Assembly (NCBI GenBank): GCA_002451085.1
Contig: DKBE01000044.1
Coordinates: 1,281-11,161, forward strand
DNA length: 9,881 nucleotides
Origin: Proteobacteria bacterium UBA6908
GTDB taxonomy: Bacteria > Pseudomonadota > Gammaproteobacteria > Acidiferrobacterales > UBA6901
Direction: 5' to 3'
Shown: positions 1-7,253 of the stretch, in pieces
Numbering within the stretch: the stretch's first letter is position 1
Layout: each line of letters begins with the position of its first letter
Notes under the pieces: model-generated
The model's database searches: none
What the model was told of the DNA's origin: nothing
What the model saw: only the letters and a program-made list of their open reading frames with translations
Made by a program: the position numbers and the translations under genes

Positions 1-918
1 GTTGCCAGCGTGGAAGGCAAGGGCACGGGTGATCTGGTTGGCGTATTCCTGCGCATGGTGCCCACCAACGTGGTGGCCGCCGCCGCCGAAGGCCAGTTGC
101 TGGGGCTGATTTTCTTCAGCCTGCTGTTTGGTTTTTTCATGACCAAGATCGATGAAGCCTACGCGGAAAGCATGTACAACTTCTGGCAAGGCGCGTTTCA
201 AGTGATGATGAAGATTACCGACTGGGTGATGCGCTTTGCCCCAGTTGGCGTATTCGGGCTGGTCGCCAAGGTGGTAGCCAGCACCGGCTATTCCGCATTT
301 GTTCCGCTGGCATGGTTCTTCGTCAGTGTGCTGGCGGGGCTGGCGGTGCACTTTTTGCTGGTGCTGCCCGCGCTGCTGATCATCGTCGGACGTGTCAATC
401 CGTTGCGTCATTACCGTGCCATGGCACCGGCCCTGCTTACGGCCTTTTCCACGAGCTCCTCGGCGGCTACGCTGCCGCTGACCCTGGAGTGCGTGGAGAA
501 GAATGCCGGTGTTTCCAACCGCACCAGCAGCTTTGTGTTGCCGCTCGGAGCCACGGTCAACATGGATGGCACGGCCTTGTATGAGTGTGTCGCGGCGATG
601 TTCATTGCCCAGGCGTACGGGATCGAGCTGGGTTTTGTGCAGCAATTTACCATTGTGCTCATGGCGCTGGTGACGTCGATTGGCGTGGCCGCCATTCCCT
701 CGGCCAGCCTGGTCGCCATCACCATCATTCTGGCGGCGATCGGATTGCCGGTAGAGGCCATCGGCCTGATTCTGGCCGTCGATCGCGTGCTGGATATGTG
801 CCGTACGTCGGTGAATGTATTCAGTGATTCCTGCGGGGCCGTCATTATTGCGCGAGTCACCGGCGAACAAGACGTGCTCGGCGAACCGGCACTCCCTTTG
901 AGAACAACGAACGGATGA
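1..918 (+). CDS. Dicarboxylate/amino acid:cation symporter (DAACS/SDF family), 5'-truncated by window edge
   Basis: Inner-membrane secondary transporter that takes up an acidic amino acid or C4-dicarboxylate with sodium ions or protons. The frame is open to base 1, so the first membrane helices (about 100 residues or more) lie upstream. Numbering from the codon at base 10, the family hallmarks are all present. The serine-rich hairpin HP1 (STSSSAATLP) is at 147-156, the TM7 unwound motif NMDGT at 184-188, and the HP2 tip SIGVAAIPSAS at about 213-223. The TM8 segment DRVLDMCRTSVNV is at 258-270. In TM8, D262, R265, T266 and N269 match the aspartate, arginine, threonine and asparagine that bind substrate and cation in GltPh. 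The arginine is the residue that selects acidic substrates, so a neutral amino acid transporter is unlikely. The exact substrate (glutamate, aspartate, succinate) cannot be read. The stop codon overlaps the next gene's ATG, suggesting translational coupling. Confidence 0.93.
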   Translation, partial: VASVEGKGTGDLVGVFLRMVPTNVVAAAAEGQLLGLIFFSLLFGFFMTKIDEAYAESMYNFWQGAFQVMMKITDWVMRFAPVGVFGLVAKVVASTGYSAFVPLAWFFVSVLAGLAVHFLLVLPALLIIVGRVNPLRHYRAMAPALLTAFSTSSSAATLPLTLECVEKNAGVSNRTSSFVLPLGATVNMDGTALYECVAAMFIAQAYGIELGFVQQFTIVLMALVTSIGVAAIPSASLVAITIILAAIGLPVEAIGLILAVDRVLDMCRTSVNVFSDSCGAVIIARVTGEQDVLGEPALPLRTTNG

Positions 919-1568
919 ATGATTCATCAGGAAGTATCTTGAACACGTTCAGCGGCGAAGTGAAACAGCCAGGACCAGTTGGAATCGATGCCACAGGAGC
1001 ATTGCGCAAGTTGTGCCTGCGCATCGTTTCGAGAAGAACGTTTGCCAAGAGTTTGTGCGGGGCTGTCTTGCTGGTCATGCTGCCGGTGTGCAGTGCAGCG
1101 AAGGACAGCACGGAGACCGCGGGCGACATTCTGGCCTATCTTATGCCGGTGGCGACCATCGGCACCACGTATTATCTCCATGATAGCGAAGGGCGCTGGC
1201 AATTCGGCAAGGCTTTTGTCTCATCATTTGGGGTGACGCTGGGCCTCAAGTATACGATCGACAAGGAGCGCCCGGATGGCAGCGACAACCATTCATTCCC
1301 GTCGGGTCACTCCACTGTCGCCTTTCAGACGGCTCATTTCATCGCCAAACGCTATGGCTGGAGTTATGGCCTGCCAGCCTATCTCGGTGCGGCCTATGTC
1401 GGTTATAGCCGCGTGGAGGCCAAGAAGCACTTCAACTCGGATGTGCTGGCCGGCGCGGCCATCGGCATCCTCGGATCCGAGTACTTTACCACCCGTTGGG
1501 AGGGGGTCACGGTCGCACCGGTGACTGCGGGACGAGGCTTGATGGTTTCGGTAAGTAAATCGTTCTAA
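915..1568 (+). CDS. PAP2-family phosphatase, exported
   Basis: Predicted acid phosphatase/lipid phosphatase of the PAP2 superfamily. These enzymes hydrolyse phosphomonoesters such as phosphatidic acid or undecaprenyl pyrophosphate through a phosphohistidine intermediate. All three signature motifs are intact: KX6RP at 112-120, PSGH at 129-132 (H132 acid/base) and SRX5HX3D at 165-176 (H172 nucleophile). The fold is short for the family, with one export segment at about 46-62 (cleavage near CSA-A) and two or three hydrophobic stretches around the motifs. The ATG at 915 overlaps the symporter stop (ATGA) but lacks a clear ribosome binding site and gives an unusually long N-region. An in-frame TTG at 1011, 11 bases after an AGGAG, would give a 185-residue protein with a normal signal peptide. 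The sequence SRRTFAK at 39-45 resembles a twin-arginine motif. Substrate is unknown. Function as a PAP2 enzyme is secure; the start is not. Confidence 0.85.
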   Translation: MNDSSGSILNTFSGEVKQPGPVGIDATGALRKLCLRIVSRRTFAKSLCGAVLLVMLPVCSAAKDSTETAGDILAYLMPVATIGTTYYLHDSEGRWQFGKAFVSSFGVTLGLKYTIDKERPDGSDNHSFPSGHSTVAFQTAHFIAKRYGWSYGLPAYLGAAYVGYSRVEAKKHFNSDVLAGAAIGILGSEYFTTRWEGVTVAPVTAGRGLMVSVSKSF

Positions 1569-1604
1569 ATAAATGGTTCTGTACCTGGGGGAATACACAT
1601 CGCA

Positions 1605-1624
1605 CCGAGCCAGTGCTGGCTCGG
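1605..1624 (+). terminator. Hairpin after the PAP2 gene, possible terminator
   Basis: CCGAGCCA (1605-1612) and TGGCTCGG (1617-1624) form a perfect 8-bp stem with a GTGC loop, 37 bases after the PAP2 stop. No T-run follows, so this is not a canonical intrinsic terminator. It may slow or stabilise transcripts, or end them with help from Rho. Confidence 0.4.
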
Positions 1625-1666
1625 CTCGTGGCAGTGTGCCACCCGCAGAGATGCCGACCAACGGCG

Positions 1667-1695
1667 TTGTCGCGCATATATATCCTGCGTATCAT
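1667..1695 (+). promoter_or_regulatory. Sigma70-like promoter of the His-rich exported protein gene
   Basis: TTGTCG (1667-1672, 4 of 6 to the -35 consensus) and TATCAT (1690-1695, 5 of 6 to the -10 consensus) are separated by exactly 17 bases. They lie in a local AT-rich patch inside GC-rich DNA. Transcription would start near 1702, leaving a leader of about 28 bases that contains the GAGG ribosome binding site at 1717-1720. Confidence 0.55.
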
Positions 1696-1729
1696 TTTTT
1701 ATATCGACAACATATCGAGGACGCTCATC

Positions 1730-2254
1730 ATGCTGTACCGTACAAAACGACCCTACATCATCGCTGCTCTGTTCAGCGTATTGATGATGAACTCGGGATT
1801 GATGCTGGCTGGTGATATCAAGATTCCACTGCCGCCGCATCCGCCGCTACCCAAGATTGTGTTACCCGCACCACCAGCCATGATTTGGTTGCCGGGCGTA
1901 CAGGTGTATGTGGCACACGATTCCCCGTATCCGATCTTTCATCGAGAAGGGCGCTACTACCTGAACCACGAAGGCGCCTGGTATTTCGGGCCCGGATACA
2001 ACGGACCATGGACTGCAACCGACGCTCATCACGTTCCTCCCGGTCTGCGCAATTACCGCCGCGAACATTGGGGTGAATACCAGCGCGAGGCAGATCATCG
2101 CTTCCGCGAGGGTCGTGATCATGATCATGCCGCCTTCTATGGCCACCGGCATGAGCGCGCCCATTGGAAAGACAAAGATCACGGCCGCGACAAGCATGAC
2201 GGCAGGGGCAATCATGATGATCGCGGAAACGGGAAAGATCGCGGGCGCGATTAG
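1730..2254 (+). CDS. Exported protein with proline-rich start and His/Asp/Arg-rich tail, unknown function
   Basis: A 174-residue protein of unknown function. The ATG at 1730 follows GAGG with 9-base spacing; the frame stays open upstream, but that part lacks a ribosome binding site and would bury the signal peptide. Residues 1-28 look like a Sec signal (positive N-region, hydrophobic 9-26, cleavage near LAG-D). Residues 33-50 are proline-rich. Residues 55-95 hold an aromatic segment (PGVQVYVAHDSPYPIF, then REGRYYLNHEGAWYFGPGY) that resembles YY/W-rich domains of small envelope proteins. From about 110 to the end the chain is highly charged and His/Asp/Arg-rich, with clusters such as HDHAAFYGHRH. 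This tail is likely disordered and could bind divalent metals such as nickel, zinc or copper, which is inference. The gene sits alone between a promoter and a terminator-like hairpin, so it is probably monocistronic. Confidence 0.72.
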   Translation: MLYRTKRPYIIAALFSVLMMNSGLMLAGDIKIPLPPHPPLPKIVLPAPPAMIWLPGVQVYVAHDSPYPIFHREGRYYLNHEGAWYFGPGYNGPWTATDAHHVPPGLRNYRREHWGEYQREADHRFREGRDHDHAAFYGHRHERAHWKDKDHGRDKHDGRGNHDDRGNGKDRGRD

Positions 2255-2276
2255 TCAGTAGCTGGACCCGTACCCA

Positions 2277-2304
2277 ACAACGGGCGGCTGCGGCCGCCCG
2301 TTGT
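2277..2304. terminator. Perfect 12-bp hairpin between convergent genes
   Basis: ACAACGGGCGGC (2277-2288) pairs without mismatch with GCCGCCCGTTGT (2293-2304) around a TGCG loop. It is 22 bases after the His-rich protein's stop and 30 bases beyond the esterase's stop on the other strand. The stem is very GC-rich and palindromic, so it can form in both transcripts. Neither side has a proper T-run (TTGT on the plus side only), so it is best called a bidirectional terminator or transcript-end stabiliser. Confidence 0.6.
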
Positions 2305-2334
2305 GCAACTTAGCCGGAGCACGAGCACCAAATT

Positions 2335-4020
2335 TCAGGGCGCGGTCACCACATCCCACAGGTCACAGGCCTGCGTGAGCAGGCCGGCACTGGCGACCGG
2401 AGTGGCGGCCAGGGTCAGATACGGATCGGTGTTGTTGTACGCCGGCCACGCGACAGCGGTTGTATCATTGGGGTCGCCACTAGCGGCGAAGCGTGTCCAG
2501 TATCCAAGCATGTGTGCTTCCACGGCGGTGTCGTTGGCGGTGAGGAGCGGTGCGAAGCTGCTGTCTTCAATCGTCTGAAAGACATAAAACAATTCAAACC
2601 CGTGGTAAGCCCCGTAGTTGTCGCCGAGCGTTCCGCTCAAGCGATGAGTGAAGTGATAACGGTATACCGGCTGGGTTTGGCCCGCGGCCTGGGCCGCGCG
2701 CATCGCGACACGTCGCGCCTGGCAGGTGAATTGTGCATCGGTTGTAACGCGAATGAAGCTCGCGCGCGCTTCCGGCGATGGAATAGTGAGCGACACGCCC
2801 GCACCGGGGTCATAAATGGCGAGCAGCTCCGAGCGTGTCGGTTCAGGAACCACTGCAAAGAGCGCCAACACCATTGTGCGATTCACGGTGTTGGGTGGCA
2901 CGCTAATCGCGGTTTCGTCGGAGTTGCTGCCGATCACGAACGGGACGTGATTGAAATTTCCCTCCTGGAGCGCCGTCAGCGGGTCTATCGGCAGCACCCA
3001 ACCGTCCACCGCTGGGCCGAAAGTCTGTGTGACAAGGCCGGCGTTGATCGGTTTCTGTTCCGGTGTGACCAGCGCGGCGCCATCCAGCGCCTGCAGGCAC
3101 GCCTTGGTGTCCGGGGCAGTATCGCAGCCGAGATCGGCGATGTAGCCGGCGGAATCGACTTCGCGTGTTGACAGGGTTTTGGCGACGCAGGCGCCGCTTT
3201 CCATGGCAGCACGGGAAAACAGACCGTCGGCCAGCGGTGACACCAGCAGCATGCAGGTATCCACCGCGCCGCCGGATTCACCAAACACCAGTACCCGCGC
3301 GGGGTCGCCGCCGAATCGGGCGATGTGTTTGTTCACCCACTGCAGCGCCTTGATCTGATCGAGCAGGCCCCAGTTGCCATAGTGGCCGCCGCTGTCGACG
3401 AGTGCCGGATGCGCCAGGTAACCCAGTGGGCCCAGCCGGTAATCAATCGTGACCACCACGACATCACCGCGTTCGGCCAATTTGGCGCCATCGTACAGAA
3501 TGGCTCCCGCAGTTTCCTGGCTGGCCGCACCTTGCTGGTTGCCGCCACCGTGAATGAACACCATCACCGGTCGGCTTGCGCCATTGTAATGTGCAGGCGT
3601 CCAGACGTTGAGATGCAGACAGTCTTCGCTTCCTTCAATGGTGTAGGCATCCGAGAATTGATCGAAGTGTTTCTGAATACAACCGGCGGTGAACGTGGTG
3701 GCCTGGCGTGTGGTTTCCCAGCAGACAGGATCTTGTGGCGGTTGCCAACGCAGTGCCCCTAATGGCGGCGCCGCGTACGGCACGCCCAAAAAGGCATAGG
3801 TGCCGTTTACTACGCTGCCTTGCACTGCTCCGAAATCCGTGACGACCAACCCCGGAGCGGGTGTGGTCCCGGCTGCGCAGACCGGTGGCGCCGCCGCCCC
3901 GGCCGAGGACCCCCCGCCGCCACAGGCCGAAAGCAGCACGATCAATGGAAACAGTCCCAGGGTCAGGAGCGCGTAGTGGACTACGTGCTGGATGTTTAAG
4001 CGGCGCGCGTTGAATGGCAT
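2335..4020 (-). CDS. Type-B carboxylesterase, lipoprotein
   Basis: Alpha/beta-hydrolase of the carboxylesterase type B family (para-nitrobenzyl esterase/cholinesterase relatives), which hydrolyses carboxylic esters. Counting from the ATG at 4020 (561 residues), residues 1-32 are a signal peptide ending in the lipobox LSAC, with C33 the lipidated residue and a Gly/Ser linker after it. The mature enzyme should therefore be anchored to a membrane, probably the outer one. Family signatures in order are EDCLHLNV at 132-139, oxyanion loop HGGG at 157-160, nucleophile elbow GESGG with S249, charge-relay E369 in GSNSDET, and H473 in GAYHGFELF. The triad is complete and the length is normal. The frame extends 10 codons further to a TTG at 4050; neither start has a clear ribosome binding site, and the ATG gives the more usual signal peptide. 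It is divergent from the pirin gene. The substrate is not predictable. Confidence 0.9.
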   Translation of the reverse strand: MPFNARRLNIQHVVHYALLTLGLFPLIVLLSACGGGGSSAGAAAPPVCAAGTTPAPGLVVTDFGAVQGSVVNGTYAFLGVPYAAPPLGALRWQPPQDPVCWETTRQATTFTAGCIQKHFDQFSDAYTIEGSEDCLHLNVWTPAHYNGASRPVMVFIHGGGNQQGAASQETAGAILYDGAKLAERGDVVVVTIDYRLGPLGYLAHPALVDSGGHYGNWGLLDQIKALQWVNKHIARFGGDPARVLVFGESGGAVDTCMLLVSPLADGLFSRAAMESGACVAKTLSTREVDSAGYIADLGCDTAPDTKACLQALDGAALVTPEQKPINAGLVTQTFGPAVDGWVLPIDPLTALQEGNFNHVPFVIGSNSDETAISVPPNTVNRTMVLALFAVVPEPTRSELLAIYDPGAGVSLTIPSPEARASFIRVTTDAQFTCQARRVAMRAAQAAGQTQPVYRYHFTHRLSGTLGDNYGAYHGFELFYVFQTIEDSSFAPLLTANDTAVEAHMLGYWTRFAASGDPNDTTAVAWPAYNNTDPYLTLAATPVASAGLLTQACDLWDVVTAP

Positions 4021-4229
4021 ATTAATAGATATGCTAATTTTCTGAGACAAAGTGTATCGTTGTTGTACTTTAACGCCGTACCTGCACAGTGGTTGACATG
4101 ACCAGACCCTGCCCAGCCCTGATCTCCGGGTGGGTGGTATGCTGAGGAGTAATCCCCCATCGAGTAGAGCGAGAGGGATTATCAGAAGTCATTTTAGCAG
4201 GCACGCCAAACCGGCAGAGGAGACGCGAC
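4021..4229. promoter_or_regulatory. Divergent intergenic region with inverted repeat TAATCCC-N18-GGGATTA
   Basis: This 209-base gap separates the divergent esterase and pirin genes and must hold both promoters. A 7-bp inverted repeat, TAATCCC (4150-4156) and GGGATTA (4175-4181), sits 49 bases before the pirin start and could be an operator or an mRNA leader stem. A perfect TTGACA lies at 4093-4098 but has no acceptable -10 element at 15 to 19 bases. The esterase side (4021-4080) is AT-rich, without a convincing promoter pair. Confidence 0.35.
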
Positions 4230-5255
4230 ATGAACCAGACCCCGGTGCTCCGAGTGTGGCCGCTGGATTTCCAGTGGCAGACGGTCGACCCTTTCCTGTT
4301 TTGCGTGCATCACGAGGATTTCTATCCGAAAGGCAATGCCCAGTTTGGACCGCAGGCGTCATTGGCCGGGCGCCACCTTGGCCATGATTTCGAAGGGATC
4401 GACGGCTGGCGCATGTATCACGGCAATGTCGTTCCTGGATTTCCGGTGCATCCGCATCGCGGTTTTGAAACAGTAACTATCGTGCGCACAGGGCTCGTGG
4501 ATCACGCGGATTCGCTCGGTGCCGCCGGCCGCTACGGGGGCGGCGATGTGCAATGGATGACGGCCGGCAAGGGCGTGCAGCATTCCGAGATGTTTCCGCT
4601 GCTGAATGCCGATCGCGACAATCCGCTGGAGTTGTTTCAGATCTGGTTGAATTTACCGGCCGCCAACAAGATGGTCGAGCCGCACTTCAAAATGTTCTGG
4701 CGCGACACAATACCGAAGGTGCAAACACAGGATGCCGCCGGTCGCCGGATTGAGATCGAGGTGTTTGCCGGCGCATTGGGCGAGACGCGCGCATTGACGC
4801 CGCCGCCGGATTCGTGGGCCGCCAATGACGGGAATCATGTGGCGATCTGGTTGATCAAGCTGGAGCGCGGCGCGCGCTGGACGTTGCCGGCAACGGCGAC
4901 CGGTATCAACCGCAGCCTGTATTTTTTTTCCGGTGAAACGCTGCAACTGGCGGGCAACGAGATCAAGGTGAAACATGGCATGGCACTGCACGCAGCCGCA
5001 GATTCTGTGATTGAGAACGGTCATGCGGACGCGCAGCTGCTGCTGTTGCAGGGGCGGCCGATTGCCGAGCCGGTGGCAAGTTACGGACCGTTCGTGATGA
5101 ACAACCGTGCCGAAATCGAGCAGGCATACGCGGACTATCGTCGCACCCACTTCGGTGGCTGGCCGTGGCCGCGCCATGACCAGGTGCACGATCCCCAGCG
5201 TGGTCGCTTTGCGCGCCATGTTGATGGCCAGGTGGAAGAGCCAGGTGGGTGGTAA
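4230..5255 (+). CDS. Pirin family protein (bicupin)
   Basis: Pirin-type protein of 341 residues built from two cupin barrels. Some family members are metal-dependent quercetin dioxygenases and others bind partner proteins such as metabolic enzymes. The N-terminal cupin keeps the four metal ligands seen in human pirin: H74 and H76 in FPVHPHRGFET, then H118 and E120 in GKGVQHSEMF. The spacing is near-identical to human pirin (42 against 43 residues between the second and third ligand). The second barrel covers about 165-285. The tail from about 288, with MNNRAEIEQAYADYRRTHFG then GWPWP, is a feature I associate with longer bacterial pirins, so the length is not an anomaly. The ATG follows AGAGGAG with good spacing. 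It has no signal peptide and is cytoplasmic. The hydrolase gene starts 45 bases downstream, so the two are probably co-transcribed. Catalytic activity is inferred from the ligands only. Confidence 0.92.
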   Translation: MNQTPVLRVWPLDFQWQTVDPFLFCVHHEDFYPKGNAQFGPQASLAGRHLGHDFEGIDGWRMYHGNVVPGFPVHPHRGFETVTIVRTGLVDHADSLGAAGRYGGGDVQWMTAGKGVQHSEMFPLLNADRDNPLELFQIWLNLPAANKMVEPHFKMFWRDTIPKVQTQDAAGRRIEIEVFAGALGETRALTPPPDSWAANDGNHVAIWLIKLERGARWTLPATATGINRSLYFFSGETLQLAGNEIKVKHGMALHAAADSVIENGHADAQLLLLQGRPIAEPVASYGPFVMNNRAEIEQAYADYRRTHFGGWPWPRHDQVHDPQRGRFARHVDGQVEEPGGW

Positions 5256-5300
5256 AGATACAGCAAGCGCCAGGGGTTCGCGAGAAATAGGAACGAATTG

Positions 5301-6245
5301 ATGCGACGCAGGATTATTCAAACTTCCGTGGTATTGGCTTATCTCACCTCGTCTTTGCTGGCGATGGCTGGGGAGTCAACCGGGTCCTGTCGCGAGGCCG
5401 GTGTTGCCCTGCAGGTGCTGGGTTCCGGTGGCCCGGAGATAACAGACCAGCGTGCTTCGAGCGGTTATCTGGTGTGGCGCGATGGCCATGCGCGCGTCCT
5501 CATCGACTTGGGGCCCGGCAGCATGTTGCGATTCGAGCAGAGCGGGGCGCGGGTGGAGGACTTGCAGGTGATCCTCCTTACGCACCTGCACGTAGACCAT
5601 AGCGCTGATCTGCCGGCGTTGATCAAGGCCTCGTTCTTTACCGAGCGCAATGTGGACCTCCCGATATACGGCCCGACTGGCAATGAGGTCATGCCAGGTA
5701 CGCATGCGTTTGTCGATTCCCTGTTTAACAATACAAATGGAGCGTTTCGCTACTTGGGCAGTTTCCTGACGGGCGATGAGAGCTATCGCCTGCTGGCCCA
5801 CGACATCCCGACACAGGGCAAATCGCCACACACGGCCCTCGACGATGCACGCTTCCGTCTCACGGCGGTGCCGGTGCACCACGGCCCCATCCCGGCATTG
5901 GCCTGGCGAATTGATATCGCCGGTCGCTCGGTCGTGTTCAGTGGTGACATGAATGGCGACAATCACACACTGGAGACGCTCGCCGCCGGGGCCGACCTGC
6001 TGGTGGCGCATCACGCCGTACCGGAAGGGGCACAGGGTGTTGAACGAAACTTGCACATGCCGCCGACGGTGATTGGCCGCATCGCCGCCACGGCCAAGGT
6101 CAAGCAGCTGGTACTCTCGCATCGCATGAATCGAACCCTGGGCCGGGAGAAGGAATCCATGCAATTCATCCGCAACCACTATACGGGGCCCTTGGTGTTT
6201 GCCGATGATGGGCAATGCTACCCGCTGGTCAAGCGCGCCCGTTAG
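5301..6245 (+). CDS. Exported metallo-beta-lactamase-fold hydrolase
   Basis: A 314-residue binuclear-zinc hydrolase of the MBL fold, closest in layout to the ribonuclease Z/arylsulfatase-like branch. Residues 1-24 are a signal peptide (RRR N-region, hydrophobic 9-22, cleavage near AMA-G), so it should work in the periplasm, which argues against a tRNA-processing role. Metal ligands are visible: the THLHVDH motif at 94-100 (H95, H97, D99, H100), H194 in VHHGP, the bridging aspartate D216 in FSGD, and H274 in VLSHRM. The substrate is unknown; an exported phosphodiesterase, sulfatase or lactonase would all fit. The ATG at 5301 has AGGA 8 bases upstream; the preceding in-frame TTG is unlikely to be used. 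It follows the pirin gene by 45 bases on the same strand, probably as the second gene of an operon, and converges on the TPM operon with only 39 bases between stops. Confidence 0.88.
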   Translation: MRRRIIQTSVVLAYLTSSLLAMAGESTGSCREAGVALQVLGSGGPEITDQRASSGYLVWRDGHARVLIDLGPGSMLRFEQSGARVEDLQVILLTHLHVDHSADLPALIKASFFTERNVDLPIYGPTGNEVMPGTHAFVDSLFNNTNGAFRYLGSFLTGDESYRLLAHDIPTQGKSPHTALDDARFRLTAVPVHHGPIPALAWRIDIAGRSVVFSGDMNGDNHTLETLAAGADLLVAHHAVPEGAQGVERNLHMPPTVIGRIAATAKVKQLVLSHRMNRTLGREKESMQFIRNHYTGPLVFADDGQCYPLVKRAR

Positions 6246-6284
6246 CGAAAGAGCGTGGGTGTTGGCTGCCAGCCCGATCAGAAA

Positions 6285-7253
6285 CTACCAGCTGCCTGAC
6301 GATCCGCCGCCGCCGGAACTGCCGCCGCCGCCGGAGAAGCCACCCGAGCTGCTGCCTGAACTTCCCGAGCTCCACGAGGAGCCTCCACTCCCTCCGCCCA
6401 GCACAAAGCCACCGATTTTGGCGCGACCCTTGGTGCGGATCTCCTCACGGGCTTTGCGATACCACGGCATGCGGCTGATCAACACCTTGAGAATCGGAAA
6501 TCCGGCCAGGTAGGCAATAAAAACATATAAGGTCACAGTTGTTCCGAGCACCACGATCGGAAACATGGCCCAGAACGGAATCAGGAAGAAATACAGGAAC
6601 CAGCCCGCCCCGGGCGTCAACAAGCCAACGACGGTGAACAGGCCAATGATGCCAAAGATGAACCCGCCGACCAGAATGCGCTCACCAAGTGGCAGTTTCG
6701 GTCCTTTGAAGAGCGAATCGCGATTGGACGAGGTCGACGAGGAAGGTCGCCGGGTATCCTGTTCTACCACGTTCTTGCCTTCCAGCACGTCCACCATGGT
6801 GCGCAGGCCATCGCCGATCCCCTGTTTGAAATCGCCACGCTTGAAGGCGGGGGTGATCCGATCCCGAATGATGCGATCGGCAACGAGGTCGGTGAGCGTG
6901 CCCTCCAGGCCGTAACCCACCTCGATGCGCAGCTTGCGATCCTTGGTGGCAATCAACAGCAGTACGCCATTATTCTTTTTCTTGTTCCCCAGCCCCCAGG
7001 TGCGAAATACCTTGTTGGCGTATTCCTCGAGGCTTTCGCCCTCGAGCGACGGCAGAGTGAGCACGGCAATCTGATTGCCGGTTTTGCGCTCGTGCGCTTC
7101 GAGCAGCGCGGTGTACTGCTGGCGCGTGGCGGCATCCAGCAGTTCGGCGTTGTCGGTGATGCGCCCGGTGAGATACGGGACCTCCAGGGCGAACGCCGAA
7201 CCAGTGGCCAGCCCAACCACGAGCAACATCACCACACGTGCCAGGGTCAGCAT
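6285..7253 (-). CDS. TPM-domain membrane protein (YgcG type) with Gly/Ser-rich tail
   Basis: A 322-residue envelope protein of the TPM (TPM_phosphatase, YgcG/Psb32) family. Residues 1-22 are a signal peptide (cleavage near AFA-L). The TPM domain spans about 27-150, beginning PYLTGRITDNAELLD and including NNGVLLLIATKDRKLRIEVG, GYGLEG and the usual RDRITPAFKRGDFKQGIGDG stretch. Hydrophobic segments at about 192-215 and 217-258 anchor it, placing the TPM domain outside the cytoplasm. The tail from about 282 is almost only Gly and Ser ending in SGSW, a hallmark of YgcG-like proteins. Some plant TPM relatives have reported phosphatase activity or roles in photosystem repair; the bacterial role is not settled. 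The ATG follows GAGGG with good spacing and overlaps the upstream TPM gene by 7 bases, so the two are translationally coupled. The LemA gene that often precedes this pair is not in the window. Confidence 0.9.
   Translation of the reverse strand: MLTLARVVMLLVVGLATGSAFALEVPYLTGRITDNAELLDAATRQQYTALLEAHERKTGNQIAVLTLPSLEGESLEEYANKVFRTWGLGNKKKNNGVLLLIATKDRKLRIEVGYGLEGTLTDLVADRIIRDRITPAFKRGDFKQGIGDGLRTMVDVLEGKNVVEQDTRRPSSSTSSNRDSLFKGPKLPLGERILVGGFIFGIIGLFTVVGLLTPGAGWFLYFFLIPFWAMFPIVVLGTTVTLYVFIAYLAGFPILKVLISRMPWYRKAREEIRTKGRAKIGGFVLGGGSGGSSWSSGSSGSSSGGFSGGGGSSGGGGSSGSW

Noticed and set aside
411..860. Minus-strand open frame of 149 codons opposite the symporter
   Set aside because: Antisense to conserved HP1, TM7 and TM8 motifs; no features of its own.
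1613..1729. 39-codon upstream extension of the His-rich protein
   Set aside because: Overlaps a hairpin and the predicted promoter; the ATG at 1730 has a ribosome binding site and begins a proper signal peptide.
2512..3762. Two plus-strand open frames (2512-3171 and 3325-3762) inside the esterase gene
   Set aside because: The esterase on the minus strand has signal peptide, signatures and full triad; the opposite frames show no protein-like features.
4093..4098. Perfect TTGACA -35 hexamer before the pirin gene
   Set aside because: No -10-like hexamer at 15 to 19 bases, so no promoter is called from it alone.
4653..5321. Open frame (222 codons) on the minus strand opposite the pirin gene
   Set aside because: No recognisable domain, low-quality composition, and it covers a well-supported pirin.
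5376..6215. Long open frame (279 codons) on the minus strand opposite the MBL-fold hydrolase gene
   Set aside because: Its translation is Arg/His/Gln-rich with no domain, while the plus strand has a complete metal-ligand set. It is a GC-rich antisense shadow.
6300..6415. Repetitive GCC/GCCG-rich DNA that looks like a tandem repeat
   Set aside because: It encodes the Gly/Ser tail of the TPM protein, which is normal for the family.
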